8,665 bases of DNA from Limnohabitans sp. GTDB lineage: Bacteria; Pseudomonadota; Gammaproteobacteria; Burkholderiales; Burkholderiaceae_C. Shown piece by piece: positions 1 to 6,355 of this stretch. The DNA lies in NCBI GenBank assembly GCA_009693225.1, contig SHXP01000085.1, forward strand, positions 1 to 8,665, in the 5' to 3' direction. The position numbers were made by a program, and so were the translations under genes. Every line of letters starts with the position of its first letter. Positions within the stretch are counted from its first letter, which is position 1. The notes under the pieces were generated by a model, which saw only the letters and a program-made list of their open reading frames with translations, did no database searches and was not told where the DNA came from.

Positions 1-1
1 G

Positions 2-25
2 AAAAAGCCACCCGCAGGTGGCTTT
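2..25 (-). terminator. Rho-independent terminator, leftward
   Basis: A perfect 9-bp stem pairs positions 4-12 (AAAGCCACC) with 17-25 (GGTGGCTTT) around a 4-base loop at 13-16. Read on the minus strand, the stem runs into five T (positions 6 to 2). On the plus strand only three T follow, so it should work mainly for leftward transcripts. It would end the glpK-proC transcript or that of the small lysine-rich frame just upstream. Confidence 0.75.
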
Positions 26-52
26 CGGCAATCAGTCTCAGTAAACCAATGA

Positions 53-100
53 TTACTTGGCTTTTTTGTGCGATTTCTTTTTGCCCTTTTTCTTGGCCAT
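53..100 (-). CDS. Possible 15-residue lysine-rich micro-protein
   Basis: A short minus-strand frame runs from ATG at 100 to TAA at 53 and encodes MAKKKGKKKSHKKAK, with 9 lysines in 15 residues. No good ribosome binding site precedes this ATG. The frame stays open upstream to a stop at 161-163, and a GTG at 136-134 would add 12 residues. It ends 28 bases before a strong leftward terminator, which fits a real transcript end but could equally serve proC. I do not recognise a family. Such basic peptides occur as free small proteins and as tails of larger nucleic-acid-binding proteins, so it may be a leftover tail of a lost gene. Its reality is uncertain. Confidence 0.3.
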   Translation of the reverse strand: MAKKKGKKKSHKKAK

Positions 101-102
101 GA

Positions 103-180
103 TCAGGTGATCGGTGTCAAAGGACGCTGCGGACACACTGCCGGCGTGGTGCGTGCGTTTTTATGCAGGGCGATCATCAT
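103..180 (-). pseudogene. IS481-type transposase, N-terminal remnant
   Basis: A minus-strand frame from ATG at 180 to TGA at 103 begins MMIALHKNARTTPAV. From memory, HKNAR-T-P is the typical opening of IS481-family transposases, just before their helix-turn-helix. A ribosome binding site GGGAG lies at 192-188, 7 bases from the ATG, as expected for an intact transposase start. After residue 15 the similarity stops and the frame closes 10 residues later. The rest of the usual roughly 300-residue protein, including the DDE catalytic core, is absent, so the element cannot transpose. I could not identify terminal inverted repeats. The match is short and from memory, so the family call is moderate. 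Confidence 0.5.
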
Positions 181-326
181 GACAAGGCTCCCGGGTGGAC
201 TGCTGTGGTGACGCAAAGATTGTCTATCAACTGCCGCATGACCTCTCTGGCCATGAAGAGCGGAAACCGTTTTGAGTCAATGCAATCATCCGGGATGCGA
301 CAATTAACAAGCAATTGAAGGGCGGC

Positions 327-1160
327 TCAGTCACGGTCCAGCGATGCGCCGAGTTCCACTGAACGTTGCTGTGCCGACTGCATAGCCACCGCTATGAGCT
401 CTGCCAGCTTGTCGGCCTGCATGCGGGTGATGGCGGCATAGGTGGTACCGCCTTTGGAGGTGACACGTTCGCGCAACACTGCCGGCGATTCGCAGCTGCT
501 GCGCGCCAGCTCACCGGCCCCCGTGAAAGTGCCCACCGCGAGTTGATGCGCCTGTGCGGCGCTCAGACCCATGCCGATACCGGCGCGGACCATGGCTTCG
601 ATGAAATAAAACACATAGGCCGGACCGGAGCCCGACAAGGCGGTGACCGCGTCCAGCAGATCCTCGCTGTCCACCCAGACCGATTGGCCGACAGCCTCCA
701 GCAGCGCCTGCACTTGATCCCGTTCTTGCTGCGTCACCCCGGTGCGGGCAAACAAGCCGGTCTGGCCCAGACCAACCAGCACCGGGGTATTTGGCATGGC
801 GCGTACCACGCGCTGCGTCGCCAGCCAGCGGGCAATGCTGTCGCTGCGTACGCCGGCGGCCACGCTCAGATGCAAGGCCTGCGTAAACAAGCCGTGCAAT
901 GGCTGCGCCACTTCCTTGAAAACCTGGGGTTTGACCGCCCAGACCACCAGCTGAGATGCAGTCAAATCAGGCCCGGCGTGTTCGTGGCAGCCCACCCCCA
1001 GCGTGTCTTGCAAATGCCGGCGGGTGGCTGCCAGCGGCTCGACCACTTGAATCTGGCCGGCAGGTATCCCTTGCTTGAGCCAGCCGGTGATCAAGGCCTG
1101 CGCCATATTGCCGCCGCCGATGATGCTCATGGGCAGAAGTGAAGTGGATGAGTCTGTCAT
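327..1160 (-). CDS. proC: Pyrroline-5-carboxylate reductase (ProC)
   Basis: It catalyses the last step of proline synthesis, reduction of 1-pyrroline-5-carboxylate to L-proline with NAD(P)H, in the cytoplasm. Numbering from the GTG at 1166, the N-terminal Rossmann motif is at residues 15-22 (IIGGGNMA), AVKPQ at 77-81, MPNTP at 124-128, the dimer-domain signature SGSGPAY at 178-184 and VTSKGGTT at 235-242. Length (277-279) is usual for the family. I chose ATG at 1160; GTG at 1166 would add two residues, and neither has a convincing ribosome binding site. The gene lies 45 bases downstream of glpK on the same strand, so it is probably co-transcribed and perhaps translationally coupled. The product is sure; the exact start is not. 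Confidence 0.95.
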   Translation of the reverse strand: MTDSSTSLLPMSIIGGGNMAQALITGWLKQGIPAGQIQVVEPLAATRRHLQDTLGVGCHEHAGPDLTASQLVVWAVKPQVFKEVAQPLHGLFTQALHLSVAAGVRSDSIARWLATQRVVRAMPNTPVLVGLGQTGLFARTGVTQQERDQVQALLEAVGQSVWVDSEDLLDAVTALSGSGPAYVFYFIEAMVRAGIGMGLSAAQAHQLAVGTFTGAGELARSSCESPAVLRERVTSKGGTTYAAITRMQADKLAELIAVAMQSAQQRSVELGASLDRD

Positions 1161-1205
1161 GGTCACTACCGGTGCTCGGCGGACTGCCGCAGACCAGATT
1201 GTCGA

Positions 1206-2687
1206 TCAAGCCGCGATGGTCTGACGTACCGCCCGCTCCCAGCCGGCCATCCGGGCGGCTGCTTCGTCGCGCGACATGCGCGGCTCAAACGTGCGATCGA
1301 TCTTCCAGCGCGCTGCCAGCTCTTGCGGGCTCTGGTAGATACCGGCGCCCAATCCCGCCAGGTAAGCCGCGCCCAGTGCGGTGGTTTCAATGACTGCCGG
1401 TCTGAGCACAGGAATGCCCAGCAGATCGGCCTGGAACTGCATCAGCAAGTCATTGACGCAGGCGCCGCCGTCAACACGCAATTCGTTGACGGATTGCCCC
1501 GAATCACGGTTCATGGCGTGCAGCAAGACCGTGCTCTGAAAAGCAATGCTCTCGAGGGCGGCCCTGGCGATGTGCGCCATCGTGGTGCCGCGCGACAAGC
1601 CGACGATGGTGCCGCGTGCATCCGCCTGCCAATAAGGCGCGCCCAGGCCGGTGAACGCGGGCACCAGTACCACGCCGGCGGTGTCGTTCACCGAGGCGGC
1701 CAGTTGCTGCACGTCGGCGCTGTGATCAAAAGCGCGCAAACCGTCGCGCAACCATTGCACCACCGCCCCGCCGATGAACACGCTTCCCTCCAGCGCGTAA
1801 GACGGCTTTTGGTCAGGCTGCGCTGCACGGGTGCTGATCAAACAGTTGTGGCTGTTTGTCGCTGCGGTGCCGGTGTGCATCAGCATGAAGCAGCCGGTGC
1901 CGTACGTGTTTTTCACCTGACCCGGGTTGAAGCAGGCTTGTCCGAACAAGGCGCTTTGCTGGTCGCCGGCAATGCCGCAAATCGGCAGCGAAGCCCCCAG
2001 CAAACCGGACCGAGTGCGCCCGAAGTCAGCGGCCGAGGGCAAGACACGGGGCAGCAGCGTGTCTGGTATGTGAAATAGGTTCAGCAATTCGCTGTCCCAC
2101 TGGTTCGTGTGAATGTTGAACAACATGGTGCGCGAGGCATTGCTGACGTCGGTGGCGTGCACCTCGCCGCCGCTGAGCTGCCACAGCAGCCAGCTGTCGA
2201 CAGTGCCGAAAGCCAGTTTGCCGCGTTCCGCCATGGCGCGTGCGCCGGGCACATGGTCGAGCAGCCATTGCAGCTTGGTGGCGGAAAAATAGGCATCAAG
2301 CAGCAAGCCGGTCTTTTCCTGCACCATGGCCGTGGCACCTGCCGCGCGCAAAAGTTTGCAGGCAGGCTCGGTACGCCGGTCCTGCCAGACGATGGCGTTG
2401 TGCAGCGCGAGGCCGTTGTCGCGCCGCCAAAGCACGGTGGTTTCGCGCTGGTTGGTGATGCCTACACCGGCAATGTCTGCTTCTGCAATGCCTGCCTGGA
2501 CCAGGGCTTGACGGGCGGTGGCCAGTTGACCGGCCCATATTTCCTGCGGATCGTGTTCCACCCAGCCGGGCTGCGGGTATATCTGCGTCAGCTCTTGTTG
2601 CGCGCTGGCGACAATGCGGCCGTCCTCGTTGAACACCAGGCTGCGCGAACTTGAAGTGCCCTGGTCCATGGCTAGCAAATACTTCAT
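1206..2687 (-). CDS. glpK: Glycerol kinase (GlpK)
   Basis: An FGGY-family sugar kinase that phosphorylates glycerol with ATP to sn-glycerol 3-phosphate, the committed cytoplasmic step of glycerol use. The protein has 493 residues, the usual length. DQGTSSSR is at 8-15, substrate-region motif WQDRRTE at 101-107, and AGDQQSALFGQ at 240-250 carries the expected catalytic-base aspartate, D242. GLGAPYWQADARG at 347-359 and VDGGACVNDLLMQ at 405-417 are C-terminal-domain motifs. I chose ATG at 2687 because AGAG lies 5 bases upstream and family members start at MKYLLAMDQGT; a GTG at 2711 would add 8 residues. It is divergent from the ribosomal operon and followed by proC. No glpF, glpD or glpR gene lies nearby, so its glycerol partners must be elsewhere. 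Confidence 0.97.
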   Translation of the reverse strand: MKYLLAMDQGTSSSRSLVFNEDGRIVASAQQELTQIYPQPGWVEHDPQEIWAGQLATARQALVQAGIAEADIAGVGITNQRETTVLWRRDNGLALHNAIVWQDRRTEPACKLLRAAGATAMVQEKTGLLLDAYFSATKLQWLLDHVPGARAMAERGKLAFGTVDSWLLWQLSGGEVHATDVSNASRTMLFNIHTNQWDSELLNLFHIPDTLLPRVLPSAADFGRTRSGLLGASLPICGIAGDQQSALFGQACFNPGQVKNTYGTGCFMLMHTGTAATNSHNCLISTRAAQPDQKPSYALEGSVFIGGAVVQWLRDGLRAFDHSADVQQLAASVNDTAGVVLVPAFTGLGAPYWQADARGTIVGLSRGTTMAHIARAALESIAFQSTVLLHAMNRDSGQSVNELRVDGGACVNDLLMQFQADLLGIPVLRPAVIETTALGAAYLAGLGAGIYQSPQELAARWKIDRTFEPRMSRDEAAARMAGWERAVRQTIAA

Positions 2688-2731
2688 AAATACTCTTTTC
2701 AGTGCAGACACAAGAAAAGCTTCGAAAGTTT

Positions 2732-2760
2732 TTCAAAGCGGTTTCAAACTATGCCATAAT
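2732..2760 (+). promoter_or_regulatory. Predicted sigma-70 promoter of the spc operon
   Basis: A -35 hexamer TTCAAA (2732-2737, 4 of 6 consensus bases) is separated by exactly 17 bases from a -10 hexamer CATAAT (2755-2760, 5 of 6). The expected transcript start is near 2767, giving a leader of about 140 bases before rplN. The -10 hexamer lies within a short inverted repeat, CTATG (2749-2753) and CATAG (2761-2765). It is the best rightward promoter in the divergent region. Transcription was not tested. Confidence 0.6.
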
Positions 2761-2805
2761 CATAGGCTCTGCTTTTCGAAAGGCAGGGAATCACGCCCAA
2801 ACAAA

Positions 2806-2830
2806 TGCAAGGCAAATGGTTTGCACTGCA
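2806..2830. repeat. Interrupted palindrome in the rplN leader
   Basis: TGCA at 2806-2809 pairs with TGCA at 2827-2830, and GCAAA at 2812-2816 pairs with TTTGC at 2820-2824. Two unpaired bases per arm lie between, and the loop is TGG. As RNA it would be a 9-bp interrupted hairpin between the predicted promoter and rplN; as DNA it could bind a dimeric regulator. No T-run follows, so it is not a terminator. Confidence 0.4.
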
Positions 2831-2908
2831 GATGACGGGCCCAAGACTGATCGGGTATGTATAGCCTATTGTGGGCTGGTCAGATCCGGTACAAGTTGGG
2901 AAACAGAA

Positions 2909-3277
2909 ATGATCCAAACAGAATCCAGATTAGAGGTTGCCGACAACACCGGTGCGAAGTCCGTTTTGTGCATCAAGGTCCTTGGCGGTTCCAAGCGTCG
3001 TTATGCCAGCGTGGGCGACATCATCAAAGTAAGCATCAAGGAAGCTGCGCCGCGTGGACGCGTCAAAAAAGGCGAAATCTACAGCGCAGTGGTGGTCCGT
3101 ACCGCCAAGGGCATCCGCCGCAGTGACGGCTCGCTGGTCAAATTCGACAGCAATGCCGCCGTGCTGCTCAACGCCAAACTCGAGCCCATAGGCACGCGTA
3201 TCTTCGGGCCGGTCACGCGCGAGCTGCGTACCGAGCGCTTCATGAAGATCGTTTCCCTCGCCCCCGAAGTTCTCTGA
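2909..3277 (+). CDS. rplN: 50S ribosomal protein uL14 (RplN)
   Basis: A large-subunit protein at the face that meets the 30S subunit, forming intersubunit bridges. The 122 residues begin MIQTESRLEVADNTGAK and end KIVSLAPEVL, the standard uL14 length and ends. The reading frame is open back to 2702, but the extra N-terminal residues match nothing in the family. A weak site (GGGA) lies about 9 bases before the ATG. It is the first gene of the spc operon, as in Escherichia coli, but its upstream neighbour here is divergent glpK instead of rpsQ. The next gene, rplX, starts 10 bases after its stop. Confidence 0.98.
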   Translation: MIQTESRLEVADNTGAKSVLCIKVLGGSKRRYASVGDIIKVSIKEAAPRGRVKKGEIYSAVVVRTAKGIRRSDGSLVKFDSNAAVLLNAKLEPIGTRIFGPVTRELRTERFMKIVSLAPEVL

Positions 3278-3287
3278 GGACCCGACC

Positions 3288-3608
3288 ATGAACAAATTAC
3301 GCAAAGGCGATGAAGTCATCGTCATCACAGGTCGCGACAAAGGCAAGCGCGGAAAGATTGCCATGCGCCAGGACGATTCGCACCTGCTAGTCGAAGGCAT
3401 CAACCTGGTGAAAAAACACACCAAGCCCAATCCCATGGCGGGCACCACCGGCGGCATTGTTGAAAAAACCATGCCTATCCACCAGTCCAATGTCGCCATC
3501 TACAACGCCACCACCGGCAAAGCCGATCGCGTGGTCACCAAGATCAATTCCGACGGCTCGAAGGTTCGCATATTCAAGTCCAGCGGCGACGTTATCAAGG
3601 TTGCATGA
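3288..3608 (+). CDS. rplX: 50S ribosomal protein uL24 (RplX)
   Basis: An assembly-initiator protein of the large subunit that binds the 5' part of 23S rRNA. The 106 residues are of usual length. The N-terminal KOW RNA-binding motif is visible (GDEVIVITGRDKGKRGKI, about residues 7-24), followed by the VEGINLVKKHTKPN segment. The ribosome binding site GAGGA (3276-3280) overlaps the rplN stop codon, which suggests coupled translation. Its own stop overlaps a possible rplE start as ATGA at 3605-3608. Confidence 0.98.
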   Translation: MNKLRKGDEVIVITGRDKGKRGKIAMRQDDSHLLVEGINLVKKHTKPNPMAGTTGGIVEKTMPIHQSNVAIYNATTGKADRVVTKINSDGSKVRIFKSSGDVIKVA

Positions 3609-3610
3609 AC

Positions 3611-4150
3611 ATGGCCCGACTCCAACAACACTATCGCGAAAAGGCGGTCCCTGAGTTGACTGCCAAGTTCGGCTACAAATCCCCCATGGAAGTGCCGCGC
3701 CTGACCAAGATCACCCTCAACATGGGCGTGTCTGAAGCTGTGGCCGATAAAAAGGTCATGGAACACGCCGTCGGCGACCTGTCCAAGATTGCCGGCCAGA
3801 AACCCGTGGTCACCAAGGCCCGCAAGGCCATCGCCGGTTTCAAGATCCGTGAGCAGCAGCCTATCGGCTGCATGGTTACCCTGCGCGGTGTGCGCATGTA
3901 CGAATTCCTCGACCGTTTAGTCACTGTCGCGCTGCCTCGGGCGCGTGACTTCCGCGGCATTTCCGGCCGTGCTTTTGACGGTCGCGGCAACTACAACATC
4001 GGCGTGAAAGAGCAGATCATTTTCCCCGAGATCGAGTATGACAAGGTTGATGCCCTGCGCGGTCTCAACATCAGTATCACCACCACGGCCAAGACCGACG
4101 ATGAGTGCAAGGCACTGCTCGCCGCTTTCCGTTTCCCGTTCAAGAACTGA
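3611..4150 (+). CDS. rplE: 50S ribosomal protein uL5 (RplE)
   Basis: A 5S-rRNA-binding protein of the central protuberance that also touches P-site tRNA and the small-subunit head. From ATG at 3611 it has 179 residues, the same length as the E. coli protein, and begins MARLQQHYREK as family members do. Internal marks include PRLTKITLNMGV near residue 30 and LPRARDFRG near 110. An in-frame ATG at 3605 overlaps the rplX stop and would add two residues. The AAGG at 3597-3600 leaves 10 bases to 3611 but only 4 to 3605, so I favour 3611. In E. coli, S8 represses the spc operon by binding mRNA near the rplE start; I could not see an obvious equivalent structure. Confidence 0.97.
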   Translation: MARLQQHYREKAVPELTAKFGYKSPMEVPRLTKITLNMGVSEAVADKKVMEHAVGDLSKIAGQKPVVTKARKAIAGFKIREQQPIGCMVTLRGVRMYEFLDRLVTVALPRARDFRGISGRAFDGRGNYNIGVKEQIIFPEIEYDKVDALRGLNISITTTAKTDDECKALLAAFRFPFKN

Positions 4151-4158
4151 GGTGCCCT

Positions 4159-4464
4159 GTGGCTAAAGTAGCTTTGATCGAGCGCGAGCTCAAGCGTGAC
4201 AAACTGGTCGCCAAGTACGCGAAAAAACATGCGGAACTGAAAGCAATTTCAACCGACTTCAAGCGCGCCGTTGAAGAGCGTGCGGCTGCCCGGCTGGAGC
4301 TGCAAAAGCTGCCGCGCAGTGCCAATCCGACACGTCAGCGTAACCGCTGTGCCATCACCGGTCGCCCCCGTGGCACCTTCCGTCAATTTGGTTTGGGTCG
4401 CGCCAAGATCCGTGAGATGGCCTTCGCAGGCAATATTCCCGGCATCACCAAAGCCAGCTGGTAA
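4159..4464 (+). CDS. rpsN: 30S ribosomal protein uS14 (RpsN), GTG start
   Basis: A small-subunit head protein near the decoding-side 16S rRNA. The 101 residues are of the long, zinc-free type: no CxxC pairs are present. The C-terminal signature is intact: RCAITGRPRG, then FGLGRAKIRE, ending IPGITKASW. The start is GTG at 4159, since no ATG fits in frame at the right place and AGGT stands 5 bases upstream, overlapping the rplE stop region. An upstream in-frame ATG at 4105 lies inside rplE and would add 18 residues foreign to the family. It sits 8 bases after rplE and 20 before rpsH. Confidence 0.97.
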   Translation: MAKVALIERELKRDKLVAKYAKKHAELKAISTDFKRAVEERAAARLELQKLPRSANPTRQRNRCAITGRPRGTFRQFGLGRAKIREMAFAGNIPGITKASW

Positions 4465-4484
4465 GCAGGCAGGAGAAATTCAAT

Positions 4485-4880
4485 ATGAGCATGAGTGATC
4501 CCATTGCCGACCTGTTAACGCGTATCCGTAACGCGCAGATGGTGGCCAAGCCGACAGTGTCGGTGCCGTCATCCAAGGTCAAGCTGGCCATTGTCCAGGT
4601 CCTGAAAGACGAAGGCTATATCGACGGTTTCCGTGTCAAGACCGAAGACGGCAAGTCCGAACTCGAAATCTCTCTCAAGTACTACGCCGGTCGCCCTGTG
4701 ATTGAGCGCATTGAGCGTGTTTCCCGACCCGGCCTGCGTGTCTATAAAGGACATGATGCCATTCCGCAGGTGATGAACGGTTTGGGCGTGGCGATTGTCA
4801 CCACACCCAAAGGCGTCATGACCGATCGCAAGGCGCGCGCCACCGGCGTGGGCGGCGAAGTTCTTTGCTACGTGGCTTAA
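4485..4880 (+). CDS. rpsH: 30S ribosomal protein uS8 (RpsH)
   Basis: A primary 16S-rRNA-binding protein needed for assembly of the 30S platform. In E. coli it is also the translational repressor of the spc operon. The 131 residues match the family length. The N-terminus reads MSMSDPIADLLTRIRNAQ, and the C-terminal signature KGVMTDRKAR followed by GGEVLCYVA is complete. The start at 4485 is supported by AGGAG (4471-4475) 9 bases upstream; an in-frame ATG at 4491 is less usual. The gene is followed after 13 bases by rplF. Confidence 0.98.
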   Translation: MSMSDPIADLLTRIRNAQMVAKPTVSVPSSKVKLAIVQVLKDEGYIDGFRVKTEDGKSELEISLKYYAGRPVIERIERVSRPGLRVYKGHDAIPQVMNGLGVAIVTTPKGVMTDRKARATGVGGEVLCYVA

Positions 4881-4893
4881 GGGAGAAACACGG

Positions 4894-5427
4894 ATGTCCC
4901 GCGTTGCCAAAATGCCTGTCGCCATTCCTACCGGAGTGGAAGTGACCATGAACGAACAACACATCAGCGTCAAAGGCGCCGGTGGTCAGCTCTCTATTAC
5001 CAACAATCCCCTGGTCAAAGTGGTTCGTCAGGGCGAAAGCATGACTTTCGACCCGGCCGACGAATCACGTGAAGCCAATGCCATGAGCGGCACTTTGCGC
5101 CAACTGGTCAACAACATGGTGGTCGGTGTCACCAAGGGCTTTGAGAAAAAGCTCAACCTGGTCGGTGTGGGCTATAAGGCCGCGGCACAAGGTGCCAAGC
5201 TGAACCTGGCTGTCGGTTATTCGCACCCTGTCAATATCGACATGCCCTCAGGCATCAAGGTCGAAACCCCGACGCCTACCGAGGTCATCATCAAGGGCGT
5301 TGACCGTCAACGTGTCGGTCAGATTGCCGCTGAAATTCGCGCTGTTCGTCCGCCCGAGCCTTACAAAGGTAAAGGCATCCGTTATTCGGACGAAAAGATC
5401 ACGATCAAAGAGACCAAGAAGAAATAA
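4894..5427 (+). CDS. rplF: 50S ribosomal protein uL6 (RplF)
   Basis: A large-subunit protein beside the sarcin-ricin loop, where translation factors bind. The 177 residues start MSRVAKMPVAIPTGV. The two tandem L6 folds are each recognisable: the first at about residues 11-80, the second from about 90, carrying GVGYKA and ending with the conserved EPYKGKGIRYSDE near 155. The tail is lysine-rich (KETKKK). GGGAG right after the rpsH stop gives a strong ribosome binding site. Confidence 0.98.
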   Translation: MSRVAKMPVAIPTGVEVTMNEQHISVKGAGGQLSITNNPLVKVVRQGESMTFDPADESREANAMSGTLRQLVNNMVVGVTKGFEKKLNLVGVGYKAAAQGAKLNLAVGYSHPVNIDMPSGIKVETPTPTEVIIKGVDRQRVGQIAAEIRAVRPPEPYKGKGIRYSDEKITIKETKKK

Positions 5428-5438
5428 GGAGCTGCATC

Positions 5439-5804
5439 ATGCTAAGCAAAAAACAGCAGCGTCTGCGCCGTTCGCGCCAAACACGTATCCGTATCGCCAC
5501 CCAGGGCGTCGCGCGTTTGATGGTCAACCGCACCAATTTGCATATCTATGCCAGCGTCATTTCCTGCGACGGCACCAAGGTCATTGCCATGGCCTCCACC
5601 GCCGAATCCGAAGTGCGTCAAGCCCTCGGTGCGGCCGGTAAGGGCGGTAATCAGGCGGCAGCTGAAGTCATCGGCAAGCGTATTGCTGAAAAGGCCAAGG
5701 CTGCCGGTGTGGAAAAAGTGGCTTTCGACCGTTCCGGCTTCGCCTACCACGGTCGCGTCAAAGCCCTGGCCAATGCCGCGCGTGAAGCCGGCTTGCAGTT
5801 CTAA
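5439..5804 (+). CDS. rplR: 50S ribosomal protein uL18 (RplR)
   Basis: It binds 5S rRNA with uL5 and helps dock it in the central protuberance. The 121 residues have a basic N-terminal arm (KKQQRLRRSRQTRIRI) and the core sequence NRTNLHIYASVIS. The conserved C-terminal part runs from GKRIAEKAKAAGVEKVAFDRSG through YHGRVKALA to AREAGLQF. AAGGAG overlapping the rplF stop gives a good ribosome binding site with an 8-base spacing to the ATG. Confidence 0.98.
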   Translation: MLSKKQQRLRRSRQTRIRIATQGVARLMVNRTNLHIYASVISCDGTKVIAMASTAESEVRQALGAAGKGGNQAAAEVIGKRIAEKAKAAGVEKVAFDRSGFAYHGRVKALANAAREAGLQF

Positions 5805-5821
5805 CCGACACGGATAACAAC

Positions 5822-6340
5822 ATGGCAAAAGTTCAAACAAAAATGCAAGACAACAGTCGTGACGACGGTCTGAAAGAAAAAATGATCGCGGTCAACCGCG
5901 TCACCAAAGTGGTCAAGGGCGGTCGTATTCTCGGCTTCGCTGCACTCACTGTGGTGGGCGATGGCGACGGCCGCGTCGGCATGGGCAAAGGCAAATCAAA
6001 GGAAGTGCCGGCGGCTGTGCAAAAGGCCATGGAAGAGGCCCATCGCAATATGCACAAAGTGTCTTTGAAAAACGGCACCATTCACCACAACGTCACCGGC
6101 CACCACGGCGCGGCCAATGTGCAAATGGCACCGGCCCCCAAGGGTACCGGCATCATTGCCGGCGGTCCGATGCGTGCAGTGTTCGAAGTCATGGGTATCA
6201 CTGACATCGTGGCCAAAAGCCATGGCTCATCCAACCCTTACAACATGGTGCGTGCCACGTTGGATGCATTGATCAAATGCACCACCGCTTCCGAAGTGGC
6301 GGCCAAGCGTGGCAAGAGCGTCGAAGATCTCTTCGTCTAA
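5822..6340 (+). CDS. rpsE: 30S ribosomal protein uS5 (RpsE)
   Basis: A small-subunit protein at the mRNA entry side that affects decoding accuracy; changes in its N-terminal loop give spectinomycin resistance in E. coli. The 172 residues hold an N-terminal double-stranded-RNA-binding fold with KVVKGGRILGF near 30-40, VVGDGDGRVGMGKGK near 46-60 and KEVPAAVQKAM. The C-terminal domain has GTGIIAGGPMRAVFE and SNPYNMVRATLDAL. The spectinomycin-loop lysine and two glycines (KGG) are unchanged, so no such resistance is suggested. The site before the ATG is weak, so translation may depend on coupling to rplR, which ends 17 bases upstream. Confidence 0.98.
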   Translation: MAKVQTKMQDNSRDDGLKEKMIAVNRVTKVVKGGRILGFAALTVVGDGDGRVGMGKGKSKEVPAAVQKAMEEAHRNMHKVSLKNGTIHHNVTGHHGAANVQMAPAPKGTGIIAGGPMRAVFEVMGITDIVAKSHGSSNPYNMVRATLDALIKCTTASEVAAKRGKSVEDLFV

Positions 6341-6355
6341 TCCGGGAGCAGCGAC

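Noticed and set aside
200..326. Terminal inverted repeat of the IS481-type remnant, for example the TGTC at 223-226 or TGTC on the minus strand near 303
   Set aside because: Several TGT-starting stretches exist but none has a visible partner in the window, so no end can be assigned.
366..1142. Long plus-strand open frame opposite proC (258 codons)
   Set aside because: It is antisense to a gene with complete family motifs, and its translation is rich in H, R, A and G with no recognisable domain. It reflects GC-rich codon bias.
1323..2654. Two long plus-strand frames opposite glpK (1323-2078 and 2109-2654)
   Set aside because: Shadows of glpK; no domain, no convincing ribosome binding site, and glpK is intact on the other strand.
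2685..2830. A leftward promoter for glpK
   Set aside because: TATGAT on the minus strand near 2760 looks like a -10 hexamer, but no acceptable -35 lies at 16-18 bases, so I do not call it.
2833..2864. Second rightward promoter closer to rplN around TATGTATAG
   Set aside because: No -35 hexamer at a proper distance; much weaker than the 2732-2760 candidate.
2702..2908. N-terminal extension of rplN to an upstream ATG at 2702
   Set aside because: The added 69 residues are unlike uL14, and the stretch contains the predicted promoter. The family start is at 2909.
2930..3499. Minus-strand frame opposite rplN and rplX (189 codons)
   Set aside because: Both ribosomal genes are full length with their signatures, and the antisense translation has no family resemblance.
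5442..5840. Minus-strand frame opposite rplR (132 codons), with similar ones opposite rpsH, rpsE and rplO
   Set aside because: All are antisense to conserved genes and lack coding character.
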